From Tritrichomonas musculus (Eukaryota; Parabasalia; Tritrichomonadida; Tritrichomonadidae), in the NCBI GenBank assembly GCA_039105265.1, contig JAPFFF010000002.1, positions 5,766,001-5,830,000 of the forward strand: DNA of 64,000 nt, in the 5' to 3' direction. The notes below the pieces were generated by a model. That model made no database searches. It was given only the letters and a program-made list of their open reading frames with translations, and had not been told where the DNA came from. Of this stretch, positions 9,724-18,616 are shown in pieces (within the stretch, counting starts at the first letter, position 1; each line of letters begins with the position of its first letter). A program made the translations under genes and the position numbers.

Positions 9724-10074
9724 TTATTCTTTGTTGTTCTTAAATGCCAATAATCTATTAATCATATATGATGATACATTTAACTTCAATTTTTCCTTCA
9801 ATAAGTTTTGTGTATATGAACACCTTTTATGTCCTGGCAACTTATTTATATCATTCATTACTTTATCATCCAAAAATTGTATAACTTTTTCACGTTCATC
9901 CTTGTTCAAGAACTTTGATGAATTGAATATTGAACGCGTTCTTTTATGGTTTGCTTCTGTATTTGCTTCTTCATTTGTTTCTTCTTCTTCACTTACTTCT
10001 TGTTTTGATTCTAATATCAAAAGTAATTTATGTATTTCTTCAATGTGTTTTATTATTTCTCTTAACTCAGACAT
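9724..10074 (-). CDS. Conserved 116-residue protein shared with the 8.2-kb element
   Basis: N-terminal helix followed by an acidic linker (EVSEEEETNEEANTEAN), then a conserved C-terminal domain starting TRSIFNSSKFLN. The same domain appears in the 181-residue protein of the 8.2-kb element (HIFNRSKFLD...KLSISMYMTQKLI against SIFNSSKFLN...KLNVSSYMINRLL), with the same layout: variable head, acidic or Pro-rich linker, conserved tail. The tail looks like a small all-helical domain. A role in DNA binding or replication is possible because in both elements it lies close to the polymerase gene, but this is inference. Its start lies 92 bp from the divergent polymerase start. Confidence 0.75.
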   Translation of the reverse strand: MSELREIIKHIEEIHKLLLILESKQEVSEEEETNEEANTEANHKRTRSIFNSSKFLNKDEREKVIQFLDDKVMNDINKLPGHKRCSYTQNLLKEKLKLNVSSYMINRLLAFKNNKE

Positions 10075-10166
10075 TTCAATGAAATAAAAAACTCGAAATA
10101 TTTTTTATTTTTTGATTTAACATTTTTTCAAATTTCAAATAATTTGATTTTTTAATAATATCATAA

Positions 10167-13100
10167 ATGAGTTCTCGTTATTACTATAGAAAAGATACCA
10201 AATCATTTGTTATTGAACAAATCAGGTATATCAATAATGAACTTCAATTAAAACCTCGTTTGTCAACATCTAAACCTTCTGATTATGATGTTAAACATTT
10301 CAAAAACATTTTAGAAAATTATCTAACTTCATTCGGTTTTAGAGAACATGAAGGTAATAGAATAGATGACATATCAATATTAGATTTCGTTAATAGAATG
10401 AAAAGAGAAGCAGAAGAACAAGAAGAAGAGGAGGAAGAGGAACAATTTGAAGAAGAAGAACAAAATGATGAACAAAAACTAAAACAAAAACAAATCGAGA
10501 ACAACATTAAAATAGCTCATGATGCACTCAACAAAGCCCTTCAATTAATTAAATCTGAAAATATATTATTGAGACCATTACCGCCAAAGACAAACAAACA
10601 ACCTCAACGATATGAAGACATTCGATTCAACAATGAAAATGCTGAATTAATTGAATACCTCAAAAAGTTTGGCTATAAAGGTGTTCATTCAAAACATGAC
10701 TCATATTTCATAATCAATGAACCTGAGAACTTTGATGAAGCAGTTGAAGCATGCAGTCATTTCATTGACCAATTCCCAAATGATAATGAAAAGGTTGAAC
10801 GATTAGATGAAGACAGTAAAGAACCGATAAAAATATATTACAAGAACGGAGTTTCATCAATTGAAGACATCAATGAATATTTGACTGAAACAGTATTTAA
10901 ACAAGAAGTGAAACCGTTCAAAATATATTTTCAATTGACTGGTATATTTGAGATACCACCAAAGAATGAAAACGAAAGATATACATATGAAGCAAGTGAA
11001 ATCAAATGGAAGAATTATAAATCATCAGTACCGATAATCGTTAGAGAGAATAAAGATATTGATAAAGTTAAACTGTATATTGAATCAAAGATTCATGAAT
11101 ATGAAACCACTGCTTCAAACATCAAATTGTGTATCGTTTGGTCTGTTTCATTTACAATCTCTCGTGTCGTTAAGATAACAGGTAAGATTGATGGATTACC
11201 AGAAGAGTTCATTAAAAATAAATATATCATTATGGATAACGTTGATGATTGTTTATGTTGGTATCGTTTCCTTGCTTGCTGTTTGAATAAGCAACTTATT
11301 GAAACACGAACATTTAAAATCTCCAACAGAACAGCAGCAGCAAAGAAAATATTATGTGAAGAACACGGAATAACTTATTCAACAAAACCTTCAAAAGCAG
11401 CAAATCAATTCATCAACACATTCAAAGGAATCACGATTGAAGAAATGAAAGAATCAGCCAAGAATCATAACATCAATGTCAACATCTATGAATATGACAA
11501 AGAGAAACATATTTATGATATTCAAGACCAATGGCACAACACTGATGAATCAAACAAAACATTTTCAGCTCTGTTGTATTCAAAAGATAAGATACTTCAT
11601 ATCATGTACATCATTGATGCTGAAGCATTAACAAACATTCATATATGTCCTCATTGTGGTTCATACATTCACAAAGGAAATAACAATATTGACAGATTCA
11701 ACAGACATGTAGATAAATGTGATGGCAAATTCAAAAAGGATTTCATACCTTCACGAGAAGCTTTGCCATATTGTCCACACATTTTAAACAATCCTGTTTA
11801 TTTGTATTGTCTTTCATATGAACTTGAATGGAAGCCAACAATTCATTATATCACTTATGATTTTGAAACAATGGAGCAAAAGATTGAAAAGAAAGTTAGT
11901 GATAAATCAGTTATCAATTCTCGATTGATTCCTTTGAGTGTTTCATCATGTGTGAAACTTGATAAAGGTTTGATAACAAAGAACTTTGATATAAGAACAA
12001 ATGACTTCATTGCCAAATGGATTGAATGGTTATTTGTTGTTGGATGTGATGTGTATGTTGATAAGTTGAACCATTTAAAATCATTCATTAAAGATAAATC
12101 AGAAGAAGAACTCAATAAAATAGATACATCATTGAAAACAATAACAGTATTTGGTTTTAATTCATCACGATTTGATTCAAACTTATTCAAAGAGCAATTG
12201 ATTAAAAATCATTGGTCTATCGATAGCGGAATGATTGGAACAGCTACATCATTAAAGCAATTTATATTGAAATCATCAAAGTACCCCATTCGATTACGAT
12301 TCATTGATGCACAAGCATTTGTTGCTGGTGGTACGCTCAAACAATTTGGAATTGATTTTGGTGGGATTTCTAACAGTTCGAAAGGTGTATTTCCTTATGA
12401 AGCAATCAACAATGAAAATTATAATGAAGTGTTATCAAAGAGTGAACCATTCGCATATGAAGACTTTTACAGTTATCTCAATCAAAAGAATCCTTTAACA
12501 CAATCCGATTATGAAGAGTATTTGATTGATTCAAAGAGGTTTGCAACACGTTGGGATTATTTGTTATCATACAATGACAATGATGTTGAAATGATGATTA
12601 ATCCTATTGACAACCTTATTCAAATGAATGCCGAATACAAAGTTGATTTGATAAGTAATCTTTCATTATCGAAGAACGCTTCATGCATCAAATATGCTCT
12701 TGCATATAAAGATTTTAATCCGAAGAACGACTATGAAATCATCAACAAATCAAATACATTCAAACCAACAATGAAATGGTGGTTAAATAAATGTGATAAT
12801 TATCGAAAGCAAGACATGAAACATAATCAAACGAACCAAAATCAACGAGATATTTCAAAATGTGTTAGTGAAAAGGATTTCGAAGCATTCATGAAATTGT
12901 ATGAATCAAATGAAACAGGTAAATGTCATTTATGTGGTGAACACTTTACTTACAACAACAAACCGACACTTGACAGAATAGATAACAACAAAGGACATCA
13001 GATTGATAACTGTTTACTTGCTTGTGCTGAATGTAATCGTTTGAGACAACGTGATGATGACAAGATAACAAGAACCAAAATACAATTGAAGAAATTCTGC

Positions 13101-14699
13101 AAGCTCCATCACCTGCCAACACTCATAACTGATGAAAAAGAATACTACAATTTGAGAGAGAACATAACGGGAGGATTATCAAATGTACTTCATCGAGTGA
13201 ACATTAGAGGTCAAACATTAATCAATAAACTCAAATATGATGCCGTTAATGACAGAATCATTAGCTATGACACTTCAAACATAGTTTCACACGTTGCTGG
13301 TATTGATTTCAATTCATTGTATCCCTCATCATTCAGTTCAGTAAAACATTCATTCAATCCTTATCACGGAGGAATCATGTACATGCCTGGTTCATTTATA
13401 AAACGATTTGATGTTTATGATGAACAAGGAAACAAGAATGAAAAGGTTCTTAATACTGCAATGAATATCATTCAATCAAAGAAGCGATTTGATGCAAACC
13501 CTGAGTTTATATTCAAAGCTGAAGTCAAATTGAGATGTCCAAAGAATAAAATCAACGATTTGATTAATTTCCCTCCTGTGTTTAGAAATATCAATATAAT
13601 GAATGATGAGCAAACGATTGGAAGCTATATGTACAAATATATGAAAGACAATAAACTGAATTCAGCCGATAAAGAAACAAGAAAGCTGACAATGTTGCTT
13701 GATACATGCGGAACATTTATGACGTTCTCGAATTACCTTTTATGGTTTTTAATCGACCACGGACTTATTGTTGATGACATTAAGAGCTTAAGTTTATATG
13801 AAGCTCATGACGGATTCAATCAATTTGTTTGTGAGTTTATGAAGAAGCGTCAAGATATATTGTCAGGAAAGGCACACGGGAACGAAAAGTTTTACAAGAT
13901 TAGTATGAACGGATCTTACGGATATGACGGTATGAATTCAGAGAACTTCAACAAAGTCAGAATTGTTGATAAAAATAAAGCCTTTCAATTGATTGCATCC
14001 GATACTTATCGCAATGGATGTAAATTGTCAAATGATTGTTATTTGATACAATCACAACCACATTCATTCAAATGCACTACATGTCTTCAGGAATCATTTT
14101 GGACATTAGACAATGCGAAATACTGGTATTTGACTTTCCTTTATGACTTTCTATACAAATGCATTGACATGAATAAAATTCATTTCAACTCGGTCGATAC
14201 AGATAGTCTGTACATGTCTATAGCTGGTGATATGAATAAACCGATTGACCAGTTGTTTGATTACGTCATCAAAGACAAATCATTTTATGATAAACACATT
14301 TATAGCTTTATGCCAAATCCTGCAATCAATGATGTATATGATGAGAAAAAGATTCTCGGATGCTGTGTAGAAAAGTTTGGAGCAAATCAAGTTGCTTTGT
14401 GTGCTAAATGTTATACGATTTGGTCAGATGACAAAACAATTTCATTAAAGCTCAAAGGTGTTTCATTGAAGAAGAACAACATCAAATCAAGTGATTACAA
14501 AAATGTCATTGATAAGCAATCAATAATGAAAGGCAAAAATATAAACCTTCAAATGAATTCACAACTGATGAGTAAAATAACTGTTATCAAAAATGCTTTA
14601 ACAGCAGCACATTCAAAAATGTTGGTATTATCAAATCATTGTTGTTGTCCTTATGTCAATGGTTTCACTGCAAAGGATTATTTCATTGAGAATCATTAA
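10167..14699 (+). CDS. Protein-primed family B DNA polymerase with HNH-type insert
   Basis: Replicates the element, presumably by protein priming. Order of parts: an N-terminal region with an acidic run (about residues 88-107); a region around residue 362 reading DNVDDCLCWYRFLACCL that resembles the nucleophile segment of papain/OTU-like folds; a Cys/His zinc site CPHCG...H..KC (about 494-516); exonuclease motifs YDFET (about 564), NSSRFDSNLF (about 665) and YNDNDVE (about 803); a zinc-bound HNH-like module CHLCGEH...LDRIDN...CAECN (about 920-956); then palm motifs DFNSLYPSSF (about 1048), KISMNGSYGYDG (about 1243) and VDTDSLYM (about 1344). At 1510 residues it is long for a Polinton polymerase because of the N-terminal region and the insert. 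A TCATA initiator-like site stands two bases before the ATG. Confidence 0.95.
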   Translation: MSSRYYYRKDTKSFVIEQIRYINNELQLKPRLSTSKPSDYDVKHFKNILENYLTSFGFREHEGNRIDDISILDFVNRMKREAEEQEEEEEEEQFEEEEQNDEQKLKQKQIENNIKIAHDALNKALQLIKSENILLRPLPPKTNKQPQRYEDIRFNNENAELIEYLKKFGYKGVHSKHDSYFIINEPENFDEAVEACSHFIDQFPNDNEKVERLDEDSKEPIKIYYKNGVSSIEDINEYLTETVFKQEVKPFKIYFQLTGIFEIPPKNENERYTYEASEIKWKNYKSSVPIIVRENKDIDKVKLYIESKIHEYETTASNIKLCIVWSVSFTISRVVKITGKIDGLPEEFIKNKYIIMDNVDDCLCWYRFLACCLNKQLIETRTFKISNRTAAAKKILCEEHGITYSTKPSKAANQFINTFKGITIEEMKESAKNHNINVNIYEYDKEKHIYDIQDQWHNTDESNKTFSALLYSKDKILHIMYIIDAEALTNIHICPHCGSYIHKGNNNIDRFNRHVDKCDGKFKKDFIPSREALPYCPHILNNPVYLYCLSYELEWKPTIHYITYDFETMEQKIEKKVSDKSVINSRLIPLSVSSCVKLDKGLITKNFDIRTNDFIAKWIEWLFVVGCDVYVDKLNHLKSFIKDKSEEELNKIDTSLKTITVFGFNSSRFDSNLFKEQLIKNHWSIDSGMIGTATSLKQFILKSSKYPIRLRFIDAQAFVAGGTLKQFGIDFGGISNSSKGVFPYEAINNENYNEVLSKSEPFAYEDFYSYLNQKNPLTQSDYEEYLIDSKRFATRWDYLLSYNDNDVEMMINPIDNLIQMNAEYKVDLISNLSLSKNASCIKYALAYKDFNPKNDYEIINKSNTFKPTMKWWLNKCDNYRKQDMKHNQTNQNQRDISKCVSEKDFEAFMKLYESNETGKCHLCGEHFTYNNKPTLDRIDNNKGHQIDNCLLACAECNRLRQRDDDKITRTKIQLKKFCKLHHLPTLITDEKEYYNLRENITGGLSNVLHRVNIRGQTLINKLKYDAVNDRIISYDTSNIVSHVAGIDFNSLYPSSFSSVKHSFNPYHGGIMYMPGSFIKRFDVYDEQGNKNEKVLNTAMNIIQSKKRFDANPEFIFKAEVKLRCPKNKINDLINFPPVFRNINIMNDEQTIGSYMYKYMKDNKLNSADKETRKLTMLLDTCGTFMTFSNYLLWFLIDHGLIVDDIKSLSLYEAHDGFNQFVCEFMKKRQDILSGKAHGNEKFYKISMNGSYGYDGMNSENFNKVRIVDKNKAFQLIASDTYRNGCKLSNDCYLIQSQPHSFKCTTCLQESFWTLDNAKYWYLTFLYDFLYKCIDMNKIHFNSVDTDSLYMSIAGDMNKPIDQLFDYVIKDKSFYDKHIYSFMPNPAINDVYDEKKILGCCVEKFGANQVALCAKCYTIWSDDKTISLKLKGVSLKKNNIKSSDYKNVIDKQSIMKGKNINLQMNSQLMSKITVIKNALTAAHSKMLVLSNHCCCPYVNGFTAKDYFIENH

Positions 14700-14754
14700 A
14701 CAATTAATTTAATGATTTTATTTTAAAAAATCAATTTTTTTATTTTTGTTATAA

Positions 14755-15393
14755 ATGAGTCAACCAACTGAACAAACACAAATTGAAAATGCTGAAGCTG
14801 AATTTGAACCTTTGAAAGGTTTTGAAAGTGATTATGAAATTCAAACAACTTTCCCTTATAACATCAAGAATAAGAAAACAGGAAAAATAATAGCTGAAGG
14901 TGAATACAGACAAAATGTTTATCCGTGTGTAAACCTAAATAACAAAATATATTATAAACATATTCTTGTAGCAAAGCAATTTATTGAAAACCCTAATAAT
15001 CTACCACAAGTCGACCATAAGAATAGAATCAAAACTGATTATCATCTTGATAATTTACGATTTGTATCAAGTTCAGAGAATAATAAAAATAAATCAAATT
15101 ATAAAGGTATTCAATATGAATTCATTGATGACATACCTGATGATGCAATTGTTATTGATTTCTATGAAACAAAGACAGAAAGGAAAGAATTTGAAGAAAA
15201 CACGTATTATTATTACCATGATGATACTAATAATGAAGACATTTTTTATGCAAAGATTACTGATAATATTTATAAAATTCTTCATATCAATACAAATAAA
15301 TCAGGCAATGAATTTATTTCAATGAACGATATAAATAATCAAAAAGTTAGCGTATATATTAATAGATTCAAACATCAACATGATTTGATTTGA
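14755..15393 (+). CDS. Free-standing HNH endonuclease (NUMOD4/HNH type)
   Basis: Residues about 18-55 resemble a NUMOD4 module (FESDYEIQTTFPYNIKNKKT), and the following part reads HILVAKQFIENPN, then QVDHKNRIKTDYHLDNLRFV and SSSENNKNK. This is the classical HNH homing-endonuclease layout: His of the first strand, D-H pair, and a final N. The C-terminal 110 residues are unfamiliar. Such enzymes are usually selfish passengers of viruses and phages; here it lies directly after the polymerase gene, which contains a different HNH-like module. It may be a separate mobile gene or have a role in element replication. It nearly abuts the convergent fibre gene, with a short GATTT repeat between them. 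Confidence 0.82.
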   Translation: MSQPTEQTQIENAEAEFEPLKGFESDYEIQTTFPYNIKNKKTGKIIAEGEYRQNVYPCVNLNNKIYYKHILVAKQFIENPNNLPQVDHKNRIKTDYHLDNLRFVSSSENNKNKSNYKGIQYEFIDDIPDDAIVIDFYETKTERKEFEENTYYYYHDDTNNEDIFYAKITDNIYKILHINTNKSGNEFISMNDINNQKVSVYINRFKHQHDLI

Positions 15394-15399
15394 TTTGAT

Positions 15400-18300
15400 T
15401 TACTCTTTGAATACAGCTAATGTTCTTTCATCAATGATACTTGTAATGATTCCAACAGTCATACGTTTTATTTTTGATGTTATTGCTGTCTCTCCTGAAA
15501 GAACTTTCAGCTTATTGTCTTCATTATCGATAAACACCTCATCACCGATTGAATAACATGATGAATCATTAACGCGAACCATATAATCACCATGTGAACT
15601 AAATGTGATACATTTATTTTTGTCATCGATTCTCACACATATACCGACATACTCCTTCCATGTTCCTGATGTTTTGACACTACAAATACAATCAGTTGTA
15701 TCATCTGCTGTTGATGGTTTCCATTCATCACCAACATGTTTGTAAACCTTACCTGTCATATACACTGGAGAACCAACAACGAAATCACTAACAGAGTTCA
15801 TTGATGATTCAATCGGCGAGTAATGTGTGATTGTTGTGTTTGATTGTGCACCGTAAATAGCAGCCTTATATTTTGCTAAATAACCTCGGGACATGATGCA
15901 TCTTGAATATATTTGTTTAGCATCTAATAATTCCTGAGTAGTTGTCCAAGAATATCCGCCTATTGGGAAATTATATGTCAGGGGTCTTCCTGATGTTATA
16001 TCAACAGTGTCTTCATAATAGAATGGGAATTTGAAATTGTCGAAATACACAGTTCTTTGATGTAATACAAGAACAATGTTATGAGGATTTCCAGTTGTAT
16101 CATAGAATAATATTCTTATTTCCAAACATAGCGCATAATCACCTACTATGTATTCCAGTTTAATTACCTTATCTTCAAGTTTTAGATAATGAATTGATAT
16201 TTCACCGCCCTCTGTAATCGGTCCGCAATCAATAGCACATTTTTTTATTAGTTGTTCTTCTGTTATGACGTTTGACTTCAGTGCAAAGTTATCATTCACA
16301 TATTTCACCGAAGTAATCATATCATCATTCACAGGTCGGATGCTGATTAATGTGATAGTTGCATCATAAATATTGGTTAGTGTATCATCCTCAGCTCTCA
16401 ATGAAACAATACGTGTAGCTACACGAATATCTATCAATTCACTTGACTCTCCGCTGGTTGATTTGTATATGAGATTTGCACTCTTTCGTCCAGAATATTC
16501 GTATTCAGCTTCTTCATATGATGCATCATCAGCATTTCGTTTGAACTTTACAATAATATTTTTGGTTGTTAATACCCTTCGTATATATTCATCTGGGATT
16601 ACACAACCACTATCATTCTGTGTACATTGAATTGTGATTTGTTCTGGACTTTCATCAACAACATTTGCAGTTTTAATGAATGGTGATTCGATTTGTGCTC
16701 TAATGAAATTATATGCTATTGGATTATTATTTCTATGTGCTGCAATATATGATACATATACAATTTGTCCATCATCATAACGCCATATTATTCTATCAAT
16801 GCGTTTGCCATTGCTATCATACCTGTCCATGCTGTCATAAGTGCTAGTAGAACCATTTGGTTTAAATATTACATCAATATGCATTATATCATCATCTTGA
16901 TTATCTCCCCAATTAACATCAAATACCAAATGAACTCTGGCATTTGGTAGCTGAGGGGTAATATATGCACCGTCATATAAGTTTGCTGGATATTCAATAT
17001 TCAATTCAGTTCCGTATAATGCAGTATTCAATGCAGATTCATTAACCAAATCAGTTGGAATTGTTGGTATATCTGTTTTCAATGCATACTTATCTAATTC
17101 ATAAGCTAATTCATCTTCATCAACAAACTTCTCATCAGCTTGTGCACTAGTATAATACGGTGTCAAGTCAACTGGTTCTGGTATATCCGTCTTCAATGCA
17201 TAAGTATTCGACACATATCTAGCTGAATAAGCGTTTCTGTCTGTTGGTTCGATAGTTTTGGTAATTGAACACGATAAAACTTCTGGTGTATCGCCAGTTC
17301 CTGGATTGATTAATTCATGGCTGTCATACAAAAACCAAATACTTGAATCACTTCCTTCGATACGCATTATCTGAGAGGGTTGTTCGTCATCATCGTCATT
17401 GTACGAATAGTCTACATGAACATAATGACCCGTATAAAAACTGTTTGATGAAACAATATCCAACCCGTATTGCTCAATCAGTTCATGATATGTGTTGTAA
17501 TCCAAATCAGGAATTGTATTATTGACGATTTCGAATTGAATTGTTGTTTGACCCTCAATAATTTCTGGGATTTCACTCTTCATTGCATATTTTCCTTCTG
17601 CAACTGTTTTCGTTTCATACTTATCCAATTCATAAGCCAATTCATCCTCATCGACGAACTTCTCATCAGCTTGTGCACTAGTATAATACGGTGTCAAATC
17701 AATTGGTTCAGGTATATCACTCTTCAATGCTAATCTTTCTTCTGTTTCTGCTAATGTTATTGTTATTGGAAGGTATTGATATCTATCATAAATTGCTCCA
17801 CTAACTTCATCCCACACTAATTCAAAATACTCCCCTTCACTATCAAATCCTTCAGCTTCATGTTGTTTAACGTTATATTCATCATCAGCATATAAATCAT
17901 TTGTCTTAAATCTGATATCAAAATGGAATATATCACCACTATTGTCTACTTTATAACCAACCAAATGTGTTCCTTCTTTGAACGGTAAAACGTGAGATGT
18001 ATCCATTCCGTTTTCTTCATATTCTTCTGGTATTGGTCCTGTATTAGGAAACATATATGTCTTAGTTTCAATTGTGTATTCAGTTGATACATTCAAATTA
18101 TCTCTCGTGATGTAATTCTTCAAATCATCTTTTGGAACATATTGTCCGGCACAAACATCCAAAGCCTCCTGAAGAGCTTCATTAGCTGCCATACTTGTTA
18201 AACACGTTGATGCTTTAGCTGATAATGGTTTAACATCATCAGCCATCAATTTCTGAAACATTTCGTCTGATAATTGTTCCTTTGGGTTCAATTGCAACTC

Positions 18301-18594
18301 ACTATTTTTGAGTACTTCTGGTATATCCGTCTTCAATGCATAATTCGTTAAATCAATTGGTTCGGGTATATCAGTTGATAAAGCATAATTGTTGATAACA
18401 TAATCACGCAATCCGTTAACTGCTTCATTCAATTGTTCCTCAGTGATTCCATTTCCGTTTGGAATCCCTACGTTTCCGTTCGATGAATCGCCTTTGATAA
18501 CATAATTATCGACATATCTTTTAATGTATTCGTTAATCAATCCGTCAATAGTATTTGTTTTTGTTATGTGTCCGCTCTGCTCAATCGTAAACAT
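15400..18594 (-). CDS. Tail-fibre-like repeat protein
   Basis: A 1064-residue protein of phage tail-fibre style. The N-terminal part repeats short modules of the type NYALKTDIPEPIDL and YYTSAQADEKFVDEDELAYE (the latter near residues 301 and 481), like the linker repeats of trimeric fibre stalks. Long beta-rich stretches separate them, and the C-terminal 150 residues look like a globular beta-rich head (SPVYMTGKVYKHVGDEWKPS...). It is most simply read as a virion attachment fibre, displayed from the capsid. The gene shares a 22-bp divergent spacer with the 764-residue gene. Fibre-like genes are variable among Polintons, so a closest homologue may be hard to find by sequence. Confidence 0.75.
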   Translation of the reverse strand: MFTIEQSGHITKTNTIDGLINEYIKRYVDNYVIKGDSSNGNVGIPNGNGITEEQLNEAVNGLRDYVINNYALSTDIPEPIDLTNYALKTDIPEVLKNSELQLNPKEQLSDEMFQKLMADDVKPLSAKASTCLTSMAANEALQEALDVCAGQYVPKDDLKNYITRDNLNVSTEYTIETKTYMFPNTGPIPEEYEENGMDTSHVLPFKEGTHLVGYKVDNSGDIFHFDIRFKTNDLYADDEYNVKQHEAEGFDSEGEYFELVWDEVSGAIYDRYQYLPITITLAETEERLALKSDIPEPIDLTPYYTSAQADEKFVDEDELAYELDKYETKTVAEGKYAMKSEIPEIIEGQTTIQFEIVNNTIPDLDYNTYHELIEQYGLDIVSSNSFYTGHYVHVDYSYNDDDDEQPSQIMRIEGSDSSIWFLYDSHELINPGTGDTPEVLSCSITKTIEPTDRNAYSARYVSNTYALKTDIPEPVDLTPYYTSAQADEKFVDEDELAYELDKYALKTDIPTIPTDLVNESALNTALYGTELNIEYPANLYDGAYITPQLPNARVHLVFDVNWGDNQDDDIMHIDVIFKPNGSTSTYDSMDRYDSNGKRIDRIIWRYDDGQIVYVSYIAAHRNNNPIAYNFIRAQIESPFIKTANVVDESPEQITIQCTQNDSGCVIPDEYIRRVLTTKNIIVKFKRNADDASYEEAEYEYSGRKSANLIYKSTSGESSELIDIRVATRIVSLRAEDDTLTNIYDATITLISIRPVNDDMITSVKYVNDNFALKSNVITEEQLIKKCAIDCGPITEGGEISIHYLKLEDKVIKLEYIVGDYALCLEIRILFYDTTGNPHNIVLVLHQRTVYFDNFKFPFYYEDTVDITSGRPLTYNFPIGGYSWTTTQELLDAKQIYSRCIMSRGYLAKYKAAIYGAQSNTTITHYSPIESSMNSVSDFVVGSPVYMTGKVYKHVGDEWKPSTADDTTDCICSVKTSGTWKEYVGICVRIDDKNKCITFSSHGDYMVRVNDSSCYSIGDEVFIDNEDNKLKVLSGETAITSKIKRMTVGIITSIIDERTLAVFKE

Positions 18595-18616
18595 TCAATT
18601 TATTAGAAACTAAACA
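18595..18616. promoter_or_regulatory. 22-bp divergent spacer between two large genes
   Basis: The start codons of the fibre-like gene (minus) and of the 764-residue gene (plus) are separated by only 22 bp of AT-rich sequence (TCAATTTATTAGAAACTAAA and two more bases). Both transcripts must start within or upstream of the opposite gene's first codons unless the leaders are nearly absent. Very short 5' leaders are known in trichomonads. Confidence 0.55.

Noticed and set aside
11093-11326. Minus-strand frames inside the polymerase, fibre, capsid and host genes
   Set aside because: They lie antisense to strongly supported genes and have no recognisable domains or start contexts.
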